A stretch of DNA of 64,000 nucleotides from Halichoerus grypus. Its lineage: Eukaryota > Chordata > Mammalia > Carnivora > Phocidae. The number at the start of each line of letters is the position of its first letter. Position 1 is the stretch's first letter. Positions 54,986 to 64,000 of this stretch are shown piece by piece. Location: positions 41,736,603 through 41,800,602 of the forward strand of contig NC_135715.1 in the NCBI RefSeq assembly GCF_964656455.1. Reading direction: 5' to 3'. A program made the translations under genes and the position numbers. The notes below the pieces were generated by a model. It did no database searches. It was not told the origin of the DNA and saw only the letters and a program-made list of their open reading frames with translations.

Positions 54986-55500
54986 CCAGACTGCTTAAAA
55001 TTTCCTGCAACCTTGCACCCCAAACACAATAGACATTTTCTTTTTTCTCCTCTTCATAGTCAGAATTATATTTTATCTGTTTCATAGGAGGAATAGCCCC
55101 CCAAGGGCAGAAAGCTAACTCCAAGAAAGAGAGATTAGTAAATATGTATCAAAGAGCAACAACGATGTTTATTGAGAAGGCAACATAAAACAACTGAGCC
55201 TTATTCATCAAAACATAGTGAGAAGACATTTTACAGAATATGGCATTTATTTTTAGTCACATTGTTTTAAAATTAGCTATTTGCATATCATCCATTCAAA
55301 ATACATAACTTGATAATTTAAGAGATCTTTCTCTTAGTGCCTAAGAAAGGTCCTTACTGTTTATTGTGGTAAAGTAACCAAAGAGACAGAGTTACTTATA
55401 TACAGAAAACAACTGTTATATCAATGAAGAAACAAGGAACATCATTTCAACAGATGGAATATCTGGAGTATCCAAAATGTGGATTAAAAAAAATAAAGCA
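54986..55500. other. Unassigned sequence
   Basis: No gene or repeat recognised. Confidence 0.4.
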
Positions 55501-55701
55501 GGGGCGCCTGGGTGGCTCAGTTGGTTAAGCGACTGCCTTCGGCTCAGGTCATGATCCTGGAGTCCCTGGATCGAGTCCCGCATCGGGCTCCCTGCTCGGC
55601 AGGGAGCCTGCTTCTCCCTATGACCCTCACCCCTCTCATGTGCTCTCTCTCTCATTCTCTCTGTCTCAAATAAATAAATAAAATTAAAAAAAAAAAAAAA
55701 T
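55501..55701 (+). mobile_element. SINEC, sense, near-consensus
   Basis: Head GGGGCGCCTGGGTGGCTCAG, body variant 'GATCCTGGAGTCCCTGGATC', 'CTCGGCAGGGAGCCTGC', tail AAATAAATAAATAAAATT plus A15. Duplication AAATAAAGCA at 55491-55500 and 55702-55711. Same body type as the SINE inside the NPM1 pseudogene. Confidence 0.96.
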
Positions 55702-56073
55702 AAATAAAGCAACAACTTCTTAAAACTAGCAGCTTCCTTCATTAAGACTGATGGAGAGTGATTTTGTTAAAAACAGTAGTGTCTAAAATAACCAAAAGAC
55801 TGAGTAGGTTTAGTATTTCTTCACATTTGGATTAAATATTCAATTGATTCTTTCCTGTATACATATATTTATTCAGCCAATATTTATTGAAGCTTCATAA
55901 TGTTTGAGGCCTTGTTTTACATGTTTACGACAGAGCAATTAACAAAACTGAGAAATCACCTTCCCTCAGGGGCAATAGAAAAGCAGGCAATAAACCAAAA
56001 CAATATAAACATATAATGCAAGGTTAGGTAGACAAATTGTGGAAAAACAGTAAAGTATGCCAATGATGCAGAA

Positions 56074-56282
56074 AAGGTGTCAGCCAACTATGATCCACCA
56101 GCTAGCTGCCTGTTTTTGTAAATAATATTGTAACACAGACACACTCACTTATTTGCATATTGCCTATGGCTGCTTTCATGCTACAATGACCAAGTTTAAA
56201 TAGTTATGATAGATATGACCATTAGAGATTAATATACTTACTTTACTATCTGGCCTCTTAAGAAAAAGTTTGCTGACACCTG
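56074..56282 (-). mobile_element. hAT-like non-autonomous DNA element, 209 bp
   Basis: Left end AAGGTGTCAGCCAACTATG and right end AAGTTTGCTGACACCTG are inverted repeats with few mismatches. Internal 'GCCTGTTTTTGTAAATAATA', 'TAACACAGACACACTCACTT', 'TGGCTGCTTTCATGCTACAA' and 'TACTATCTGGCCTCTTAAGA' match the old family with 'GGGTCGGCAAACT' termini. Same family as 49950-51045. Confidence 0.75.
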
Positions 56283-56318
56283 GTGTAAAGCATGGCAATT
56301 GGATACTGTTGTTAGGGG

Positions 56319-56345
56319 ATTTTTTTTTTTTTTTTTTTTTTTTTA
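56319..56345. repeat. Poly-T run of about 26
   Basis: An isolated T-run following GGGGA and ending at ACAGAGG. No SINE or L1 body and no clear duplication beside it. Confidence 0.85.
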
Positions 56346-56822
56346 CAGAGGTATCTTCAGGTTTATGAATAACTTGAAGAAGTAGATTATGAAAGTTACG
56401 GAAAAGAGCAGATTCGAGGCATAATCTAAAATCCTGGATAGGGGCATGCTCGATATTTTGTCAAAAACACATAGTAACTATTTTAACTAGAGTACAGTGA
56501 GCAAAAACAGCATTGACAGGAAACACATTGAAGAAGTCAGGTATATTATCTTGAAGAACTTTGTAAGGTAAATAAAATTTTTGCATTTTTATTTAAATAT
56601 TTTTGAGAAGGCTTTGAAGGTACTTGATGGAGAAGCATCTCATTGGGGGATTTAATTTTATTCCTGTTTGGAGAATGTGTAATAGAAGTCTGGAGTAGAA
56701 GGAATAATGAGAGATTGATTGAATGTAAGCAATGATGGTGGTTTAAACTTGGGAATAATTTGGAAATGATGAGAAACTGTCTGACAAGATAAAATTTGAA
56801 AGTAGTTAACCAGAACTGCTAA

Positions 56823-56847
56823 TGTGTGTGTGTGTGGGGGGGGGGGG
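56823..56847 (+). repeat. (TG)7 followed by G12
   Basis: A short TG run passing into a 12-base G homopolymer, rare in this AT-rich window. Confidence 0.9.
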
Positions 56848-57034
56848 TCACTGATAATGAGATTTGGAAGGGAGGATGCTTACTTGAACTGGGTAGGGAC
56901 ATGTTTGGAGATTGTGAATTGCAGGGAAGAAACTAATAGGTGAGATATGCATAGAATAGAGAAAGGGATCCACGTATATCACTAAAGAAAGCCAAAAAAC
57001 CATAAAAGAGAGCAAGAGATCAGAGAAAAATCCA

Positions 57035-57480
57035 TAAAAACAACCTAAAGCAAGTAATAAAATGGCAATAAATACATATCTATCAATAATTACTTTGAAT
57101 GTAAATGGACTAAATGCTCCAATCAAAAAACGGGATGACAGGGGCACCTGGGTGGCTCAGTCATTAAGCGTCTGCCTTCGGCTCAGGTCATGATCCCAGA
57201 GTGCTGGGATCGAGCCCCGCACTGGGCTCCCTGCTCTGCGGGAAGCCTGCTTCTCCCTCTCCCACTCCCCCTGCTTGTGTTCCCTCTCTCACTGTGTCTC
57301 TCTCTGTCAAATAAATAAAATCTTAAAAAAAAAAAAACAAAAAAACCCGGGATGACTAAGTGGATAAAAATACAAGACCCAACTCTATGCTGCCTACAAC
57401 AGACTCCTATCAGACCAAAAGACAACTGCAGATTGAAAGTGAGGGGATAGAGAAATATTTATCATGCAAATGGATGCCAA
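57035..57480 (+). mobile_element. L1 ORF2 endonuclease-region fragment, sense
   Basis: 'TACTTTGAATGTAAATGGAC', 'TAAATGCTCCAATCAAAAAA', then after the SINE 'GATAAAAATACAAGACCCAA', 'TATGCTGCCTACAACAGAC', 'GCAGATTGAAAGTGAGGGGA' and 'AAGAAAGCCGGGGTAGCAAT'. The low divergence suggests a fairly young carnivore L1, here an internal fragment without 3' end. Confidence 0.85.
57140..57347 (+). mobile_element. SINEC, sense, in L1
   Basis: Head GGGGCACCTGGGTGGCTCAG, 'TCATTAAGCGTCTGCCTTCG', tail AAATAAATAAAATCTT plus an A-run. Duplication CGGGATGAC at 57131-57139 and 57348-57356. Nearly identical body to 4755-4963. Confidence 0.96.
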
Positions 57481-57599
57481 AAGAAAGCCGGGGTAGCAAT
57501 AATGTCCTGCCTTCGTGGGGCTTACATCTTATTAGGTAGATATACAATAAACATGATAAATAATGGTGATCTATTACTGTGTTTTAAAGCATACAAACA

Positions 57600-57795
57600 G
57601 GGATGACTGGGTGGCTCAGTTAAGTGACTGTCTTGATTTTCAGCTCAGGTGCTGGGCTTGGGGTTGTGAGATCAAGCACTGTGTCAGGCTCAGTGCTCAG
57701 TGGGGAGTCTGTTTCTCTCCCTCTCCCTCTGGCCTCTCCCCGTCAGCATGCACTCTCACTCTCTCTCAAAATAAATAAATAAATCTTTTTTTAAA
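57600..57795 (+). mobile_element. SINEC, sense, ancestral-type copy
   Basis: Head GGGATGACTGGGTGGCTCAG, 'TTGATTTTCAGCTCAGGTGC', 'AGATCAAGCACTGTGTCAGG', tail AAATAAATAAATCTTTTTTT. The 'TTTTCAGCTCAGG' insertion is the ancestral SINEC form. Duplication AAAGCATACAAACA / AAAGCAAACAAACA at 57586-57599 and 57796-57809. Confidence 0.94.
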
Positions 57796-57839
57796 AAAGC
57801 AAACAAACAAAAACTTGAGTATATATAAAAAAGTATTTT

Positions 57840-58340
57840 TATCGTTTAGCAATCTGTGTGTTGTCTAGGTTCAGATGGACAGTTCTTGCTTGGAATTCCT
57901 CATGAAGCTGCTGTCGATTGTCTGCTGAGTCTGCAGCAGTGATGAGAAAGCTGAACTAAGCTGGATATCCGAGAGGGTTCATTCATGTGTCTGGCAGTGA
58001 ATGTTAACCATCAGCTGAGGTGGAGATGTAGATTGATGCACATACATTTGACCATTCCATGTGACTCAAATGTCACTCAACATGGTGGTTAAGTTCAAAG
58101 AGGGAGAGACCCAAGAACAAGCATTCTGAGAGAACTCAGTGAAAGTGACAAGATTCCTTATGACATAGCCACGGAAATCCCAGAACATGACTTCTCTTGC
58201 ATTTATACATCAAGAAGTCACTTGCCTGCCAGTTCGGATCCAAGAGACAGGCGATTAGGATCCACCAAGGTCATGCTGCAGATGAGTATATGGGACGGGA
58301 AATAGTGTTGTGCCTCCTTTGGAAAATATAATTTGTCACA
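57840..58340. repeat. Ancient LTR-like interspersed repeat
   Basis: 'GGACAGTTCTTGCTTGGAAT', 'CTGGATATCCGAGAGGGTTC', 'TTCATGTGTCTGGCAGTGAA', 'CATGGTGGTTAAGTTCAAAG', 'AAGATTCCTTATGACATAGC' and 'TTTATACATCAAGAAGTCAC' follow a well-spread old mammalian repeat. Class likely MaLR or related, not certain. Confidence 0.45.
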
Positions 58341-59110
58341 GATACTGTATCAGAAGTTGACAAGTGTAAGGGAGAAAAATAAATCAGGGAAGATGAAAAG
58401 GAGGAATCTTGCTGGTTTGTAGTTTTACATAGGAGGCTCAGGGTAGATCTAACTGAAAATCTAAAATATTAGTGAAGAATTTGTAGCAAAGTATTGCTTA
58501 AAAAATAATCCGTATGCTCCCCCAATCAATGTGGCTGTAGAGAAGGAAAAGAATACAGTGATCCCATAATCATATTTGGTGATCTTTTCAGTTGGAGTAC
58601 CATTATACCTATATGAACTTTTTTTCCAAGTTAGGTGTGTTTTTGAATAGAAGACCGATATATTCTAACTTGCCTTATATTTAAAGTGAAATACAGCTGT
58701 TATTGACAATGATCTACAGAGACAAGATGGAAACCACGACCAGTTAAAAGATAATTGGAATAATTCAGATAATAGATGACAGAAGCATACACAAAATGGT
58801 GTCAAGGGAAGTGATAAGTGGTGATAACATTCTGGACATACTCTGACAGAATAGCTATCAGGCTCTCCTGATAGATTAGAGGTGACTGGCAAGAGAAGAA
58901 GCAAAGATTACTCCAATGTTGGGGGCAAGAACAACAGAAAGAGTGACATTTCCATTTAAACAGATTTTCAGAGAGTTGGGCATTAGGGCAGCATAATTAT
59001 TCTGGGAGTAGGCAAAGTACTTGTGATTGAGATGAAGAGGTCAAAGAACTGAGAAGCACTGAAAGAGACATAGAGGTAGTTATAAATCCTTAGGGGAAGA
59101 GATCATATCT

Positions 59111-60339
59111 AGGTGTGTCTGCTTATTACTTAATATATTTCAATTTTTATATTAATTTTGAAATAATGTTGGATATGTGACTATGTTTAATTTTACCCAA
59201 ACTCTTTAATTATCTAACTAAAAATACTGTCATACTGATTGTGCTTCAAAAGTGACTGAAACCTATGCACTGGTTTCCCACACTTTTCTGCAATTTCATA
59301 CTCTATAACTTCTTGGTGGATGTGATTATACAGTAAGGAATTACATCTAAAGTTCCGTTTAACTGTCCTGACAGATCTTTTTTTTAATGCAATGAACAAT
59401 AACTTCAATTAACCCACTCCTGCTTTATTATACCTAAGTACAATTATTTTAAGAACTCAAATAAATCAAAATAACTATACTGTTTAATTGCAAGTAAATT
59501 CGGCCAATAATTACAAAAGGCACAAATATATTAGCTAGGTATGCACTCTGAAAATACAAGCATATTCCTAAAGAGAAATTAGGAATTGGTGGAGGACCAT
59601 TCATAAAGGAATAGCATTTTCAGGTGGCTACAGATTTGTTTAGTTTGGGCATGTCTGAGGTGGCTTGTGGTTGGAAAATTGCTTAAGGATTCATCTTTAT
59701 CTTCAAGAGGAATTAGAGGGTGCAAAATAAGATATGTGGTCAAAAAAGATAAGATGAAAAGTCTCTCTGTGCCATCCACTATCTGCCCTCAAGTAAGTCT
59801 ACCCTGATAAAGTAGAAATATGCTAATTTTAGTGTATTTATTTACCACTAAATTCATTGTTTTATTTAGCTTTTAAAGGACGTTTAATTCATTTCTAATG
59901 TTGAGCTATTATAAAGATAATATCAAAAAAAGGATAAAGATATTTTATATATATGCTGTGATTTCTGTGGGATGCTGGCTATATCAAGTTGTACATGAGT
60001 ATGGGCTTTAAATACCGAGAGATTTTTCTCCAAAAAAGCAACTATTGAGTTTTTTCAACGATGTAAGGAAAATTCCACTATTTTCACAGGATAGCCTACT
60101 TTGGATATTGTCACTTTTGAGATTATCCATCTTATCATTTTAAAATGGTATTTATTTTTGATTTTCATTTATCAGGGTTGAGAATCTTGTCATAAGTATA
60201 TTAATCATTTCAAGCCTTCCTTTAATTTGAAATCTTATCTTTATTATTTTTATCAATTTTTAATTGAATTTTAAAAGCTATTAATATTAATATGCATATA
60301 TGCTAGGAAATTAGGAGATATATCTTGTTTAAAAAATGA
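59111..60339. other. Unassigned AT-rich sequence
   Basis: No gene or repeat recognised. The reverse-strand frames at 59214 and 59579 have no family resemblance. Confidence 0.4.
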
Positions 60340-60725
60340 TACAAGGCCAGTGTGACAGAAACAAAGACAGTGAAGGGAGTCAAAGCTAAAAGAGAGAGGC
60401 CATTTAAAGCAGTGTAATTTTTTATTGTAAGATAAAATTGAGTCTATTGAAGGATGTTAAGCATAGATGAAAAATTATTAGATCTAAATTTTACAAAGGT
60501 TATTCTGGGTCACTGTGAATAACAGATTAGAGGAACCGGGAAATTATGTCAACAATTAGTCATCTATTGTAATGGTCCAAGAGACAGAAGTTGGTAGCCT
60601 GGGCTAGCATTTTAGGGTTAGTAATGAAGAGAATCAGGTGGATTTGAGGGATGGTTAGAAATTAAATTACCAAGTTTATCTATTGTAAAGTAAATGTGAA
60701 GGAGAGGGAAATGTTTGTTAACTTT
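60340..60725 (-). mobile_element. LINE2 (L2), antisense, third copy
   Basis: 'CAAGGCCAGTGTGACAGAAA', 'CAAAGACAGTGAAGGGAG', 'TTTACAAAGGTTATTCTGGG', 'CATCTATTGTAATGGTCCAA', 'GAGACAGAAGTTGGTAGCCT' and 'GGTGGATTTGAGGGATGG' match the L2 complement (…GGAGGCCAGTGTGACTGGAG…ATTGCAATAGTCCAGG…). Confidence 0.65.
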
Positions 60726-60822
60726 TGACTTTTGCAACTAGATGCAGGATATGGACTTCTCAAATATAGTGAACCCTGAGGAAAGAGATAAGATGAATAA
60801 AGTTATGAGATTAAGAATTACC

Positions 60823-61187
60823 ACATGACTTCATTCATATGTGGAAAAACAAAACAAATAAATACACAAACAAAGAGAAGAATCAGACCTATAAATATAG
60901 AGAACAAACTGATGGTTGTCAGAGGGAAGGGGGTGAGGAGATGAACGGAATAGGTGAAGGGGAGTGGGAGGTACAGGCTTCCAGTTATGGAATGAGTAAG
61001 TCATGGGGAATAAAAGATACAGCATAGGGAACAGAGTCAGTGATATGGTGTTGTATGGTGACAGGGGGTGGCTACACTTGCGGTGAGCATGGCGTAACAT
61101 ACAGAGATGCTGAATCACTATGTTGTACACCTAAAACTAATGTAATATTGTGTGTTAATTAAACCCAAATAAGAATTTTTTTAAAAA
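60823..61187 (+). mobile_element. Carnivore-lineage L1 3' end, sense
   Basis: 'ACATGACTTCATTCATATGT', 'AGAACAAACTGATGGTTGTC', 'TACAGGCTTCCAGTTATGG', 'GATATGGTGTTGTATGGTGA', 'CTATGTTGTACACCTAAAAC' and 'TAATATTGTGTGTTAATTAA' with an A-rich end. Perfect 10-bp duplication AAGAATTACC at 60813-60822 and 61188-61197. Frames on both strands here are 3' UTR noise. Confidence 0.92.
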
Positions 61188-61197
61188 AAGAATTACC

Positions 61198-61961
61198 TGT
61201 TTCTTGACATTTTTCTCTATGTCACTTTAAAATTATATGGCCAGAGCGTTATTTTGGGAAGGGGCATGACAACTATTTTACTGTCTTTAGTTTTTTTTAC
61301 ATAGCTCTTCATCACTTCAAGTTTTATCTCTTCTATATCATTATCTTCCATTTTATTTAGGTTTATAATTTTGTCTTTAAATAGATTCATCGTCATACAA
61401 TACCAGAATTCCAACTTAGAAGTGAGAGATCTTGTATTCACTACAATTATTCCCATTTTAAATTAGGTTAAGAAATGTGGAAATTCAAAGTCCCATTTCA
61501 ATGACAATAAATCATATTCCTGCTTATTACCGAGCTTCCTTTGAAACCAGTTTCTTATAAAAAATCCAGTTGGTGTATGAGTGATCAGTCTTAACTCACA
61601 ATTTGTGCTGTTAGGGAGCAAACAAAGCAACAGGTATGAAAGTCAAAAATCTAGAAACCTCTGTAATTATACCTGTGCGAAAGAAAGGTTCCTGTGTCCA
61701 CAGTAACAAAACTTGGGGACTTTGTGTATAAGGTTGCCTCTGTCCCTAACCTGTCACAAAAGCAGTTTTGAAAAGAACTGCAGAATGGATGATATTATTT
61801 GGAGACTGTCTCAATTTTAGACACTTAAAAAAAAGGGTATACTACTTAGCCTCAATACTATGCTTATTCTGTTTCAGACCTACTTAAGATCTCACAATAG
61901 CAAAAATCATTATGTAGAAATTAACAGAGCTGGCCAGTGTCACCAAATATTTCCAGTTTTA
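61198..61961. other. Unassigned sequence
   Basis: No gene or repeat recognised up to the target site of the next SINE. Confidence 0.4.
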
Positions 61962-62195
61962 TTTATTTATTTTTATTTTATTTTTATTTTTTATTTTTTT
62001 AATTTATTTATTTTTTTTTTTTTTAAAGATTTTATTTTATTTATTCATGAGAGACAGAGAGAGAAAGAGGCAGAGGGAGAAGCAGGCTCCCCGCTGAGCA
62101 AGGAACCCAACGTGGGACTCGATCCCAGGACCCTGGGATCATGACCTGAGCCGAAGGCAGACGCTTAACCGACTGAGCCACCCAGGCGTCCCGAG
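61962..62195 (-). mobile_element. SINEC, antisense, with extended tail
   Basis: Body 'AAAGATTTTATTTTATTTAT', 'GAGAAAGAGGCAGAGGGAGA', head 'GAGCCACCCAGGCGTCCCGAG'. The tail complement is unusually long, about 60 bases of TTTA/TTTTA units (61962-62025). Duplication ATATTTCCAGTTTTA at 61947-61961 and 62196-62210. Confidence 0.95.
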
Positions 62196-62210
62196 ATATT
62201 TCCAGTTTTA

Positions 62211-64000
62211 ATCTTTATTGGGCTATGTTGGCTAAAAGCACATCATTGCATATTTGACAAGTACTGGAATTACAGCACAAAAATTGATTATTGAACAGTA
62301 TCTTGTTTTGGGCTGGTCTGTTATCTTAGTAAACTGATGCCTCCCTTCAAATAGTCCATGATACTATCTACAGTCAATTTTGGCTCATTGTTATACCATT
62401 ATTTAGTTTTTCTTCTTGGGAAAAAAAAGATCTTTAAATTTATGAAGAAAAAAAAGAAAAGAAGAGAAAGAATGAGAAGAAAAATTGGAATTGAATTTGA
62501 GTTTAAACATTTTAACTACTGAAGGTAAATTCTGGACTGTTTTCTTACACCCCCTGTCTGCCCATAAGTTTATTTCATACTTTACAAGAGTGCTAGAAGA
62601 AGGGAGACCCCTATATGCTATTGTTCAGAGATCTGACGCATAACTGAAATTCTAAAATTCTAATAACCAGAGGTAGTTACAGCTAATATTTTGGTGCATT
62701 TTTTTCTATAAACATTCAAATGAGTATATGTACGTAAACTAGATCATACCATACGTTTTGTTCTATAACCTATATTTTAAAACCTCATATTTACATTTTA
62801 ACTTAAATATAATTTCCTCAATTTCTTAGCAGTTGACAGTATTGGTATTTCATATGAAATTATTAGGTTTTATGATATTTAGGTTTCTGAAATCCTGTAT
62901 TATTTATTATACTATTATTATCAAATTTTTATGCATCAAACAGGCACTGCTGAATTTGGACCCCTATTGCCTCAAACAACTGGTCAATAATTAGCAAAAT
63001 CCTAAAGCATAAATCAATTATATTCCCTAATCTGAGTATTCCTGAATATGAAATCATAAATAAATAAATATTATGTATAAAATACTTAAGATATTTTTAT
63101 CCTCTCTCTCCTAGTTGAAAACAAATGTTCTGAAACAGTTGCAAATTTATTTTTGATTACTCAACATCCTTATTTTTAATACATTTGAAGATCCAACTGT
63201 GCAGACAAATGGATATTATCAGTTCCATAAAACTTTCTTATAAATGAATTACATATGGTTTAACTGATGAAGATTTTAATGAGCAAAAATGATGTCACTA
63301 AATGGTATATAATTCAGCTCCCAAAAGAAAAAAAAATATGACTTGAATTATTAATGCCTATTGTTCAACTAAGATATTTACACTTATTTTCAGTATAGTT
63401 TTATTGGATAATTTTAAAATATCCTCCAATGTGTTTAGTTCAGTAAGTTCTATTACTGAGAAAATAATGAAAATCCAAGTAATCTATAAGCTGGAAAAGT
63501 TGTACTATTTTCCTTTATCGAAAATAATGTCCCCATTCATAGTTATACCTCCTTCATAAAAAAAAAATATGATTTTTAGTAAGACTTTACTATTTCTTTT
63601 ATTTCCATATATACAGCTTTTTTTAAATGTTGGCCTCTTTTATATAATAACTAAAAACAAACAAAATAAACACCAAGAAAAAAAGGATTCAAAATGAAAG
63701 ATTTTTTTTCAATTTTATCATCAGCAAAACATAATTTAATACACAACTTGATAGATATTCTTATTGGGTTAACATTGAGCATTAGAATTGGAAGAGGATA
63801 TATAACATCTTCTAGATCTTTTGTATCTTGTTCTCAAGTGGTAATTCTCTGATTTTCAATATTACATTTATTGCTATTGCCCATATTTATAAGTTAAGGT
63901 CAGTTAATTATTGATATGAAACTTTATTCCAGTTGCCTTTTTTCTATACTTTTGAAGATATATAAATTTTCCTATATTTCCTAAGATAATTCCACGTTTG
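62211..64000. other. Unassigned AT-rich sequence to the window end
   Basis: About 1.8 kb with no gene, young transposon or clear old repeat. Contains an AAAAGAAAAGAAGAG tract at about 62444-62482. Confidence 0.4.

Larger units (their letters stand above)
55860..56810 (-). mobile_element. LINE2 (L2) 3' end, antisense, split by a hAT element
   Basis: 'TTCAGCCAATATTTATTGAA', 'ACGACAGAGCAATTAACAAA', 'AAGCAGGCAATAAACC', then beyond the hAT insertion and a T26 run: 'GAAGAACTTTGTAAGGTAAA', 'AGGTACTTGATGGAGAAGC', 'TTTGGAGAATGTGTAATAG' and 'AGCAATGATGGTGGTTTAAA'. This is the L2 complement order. Confidence 0.65.
57500..59110 (-). mobile_element. LINE2 (L2), antisense, second copy, interrupted
   Basis: 57500-57585 restarts at the 3' end: 'CCTGCCTTCGTGGGGCTTAC', 'GATATACAATAAACATGATA'. 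Later L2 complement blocks are 'AAATCAGGGAAGATGAAAAG', 'GACAGAATAGCTATCAGG', 'GATTACTCCAATGTTGGGGG', 'GTGACATTTCCATTTAAACA' and 'TTGAGATGAAGAGGTCAAAG'. A SINE (57600-57795) and an old LTR-like piece (about 57840-58340) interrupt it. Confidence 0.6.

Overview
This window looks like intergenic or intronic DNA from a carnivoran mammal. The main evidence is 25 copies of the tRNA-Lys-derived carnivore SINE (SINEC). Their heads read GGGGCGCCTGGGTGGCTCAG and their tails read AAATAAATAAAATCTTAAAA. The subfamily sequence, with a 'GGCTCAGGTCATGATC' body and no dog-type SINEC_Cf copies, suggests an arctoid (bear, seal or weasel lineage) rather than a dog, but this is inference from memory of the consensus sequences. 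Carnivore-type L1 3' ends containing 'GAGCACTGGGTGTTATA' are also present. Base composition is AT-rich. I find no intact protein-coding gene, no tRNA or rRNA gene, and no CRISPR array.

The only confidently gene-derived sequence is a processed NPM1 (nucleophosmin) retropseudogene at 24374-25846. It carries 5' UTR, coding region, 3' UTR and polyadenylation signals, and lies between 15-bp target-site duplications. It has lost its ATG, carries a frameshift and a nonsense codon, has lost its normal stop, and is interrupted by a SINE.

Layout. 0-5 kb: a Tigger-like DNA transposon end, old L1/L2/MIR fragments and SINEs. 5.5-6.1 kb: a MaLR LTR split by a young L1 tail. 6-11.5 kb: mostly unassigned, with one unrecognised open frame next to a MIR and a homopurine tract. 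11.6-12.5 kb: an old L1 3' UTR invaded by a 454-bp Tigger-like element and a SINE. 12.5-17.8 kb: old LTR remnants and a long stretch without young insertions. 17.8-22.6 kb: MER5A, SINEs, microsatellites. 22.6-28.5 kb: tandem antisense L1 fragments hosting a 5'-inverted L1, the NPM1 pseudogene, three SINEs and a tail-only insertion. 28.5-42.6 kb: repeat-poor, with two very short retro-insertions at 33.8 and 38.2 kb. 42.9-46.1 kb: antisense then sense L1. 48.5-53.7 kb: sense L2 fragments, plus a hAT element split by an L1 that is itself split by a SINE. 54.3-61.2 kb: sense L1 pieces and a run of antisense L2. 62.2-64 kb: nothing recognised.

The most interesting material is the retrotransposition record: nested insertions whose order can be read directly, extremely short L1-machinery products with long target-site duplications, and the layered decay of the NPM1 copy.
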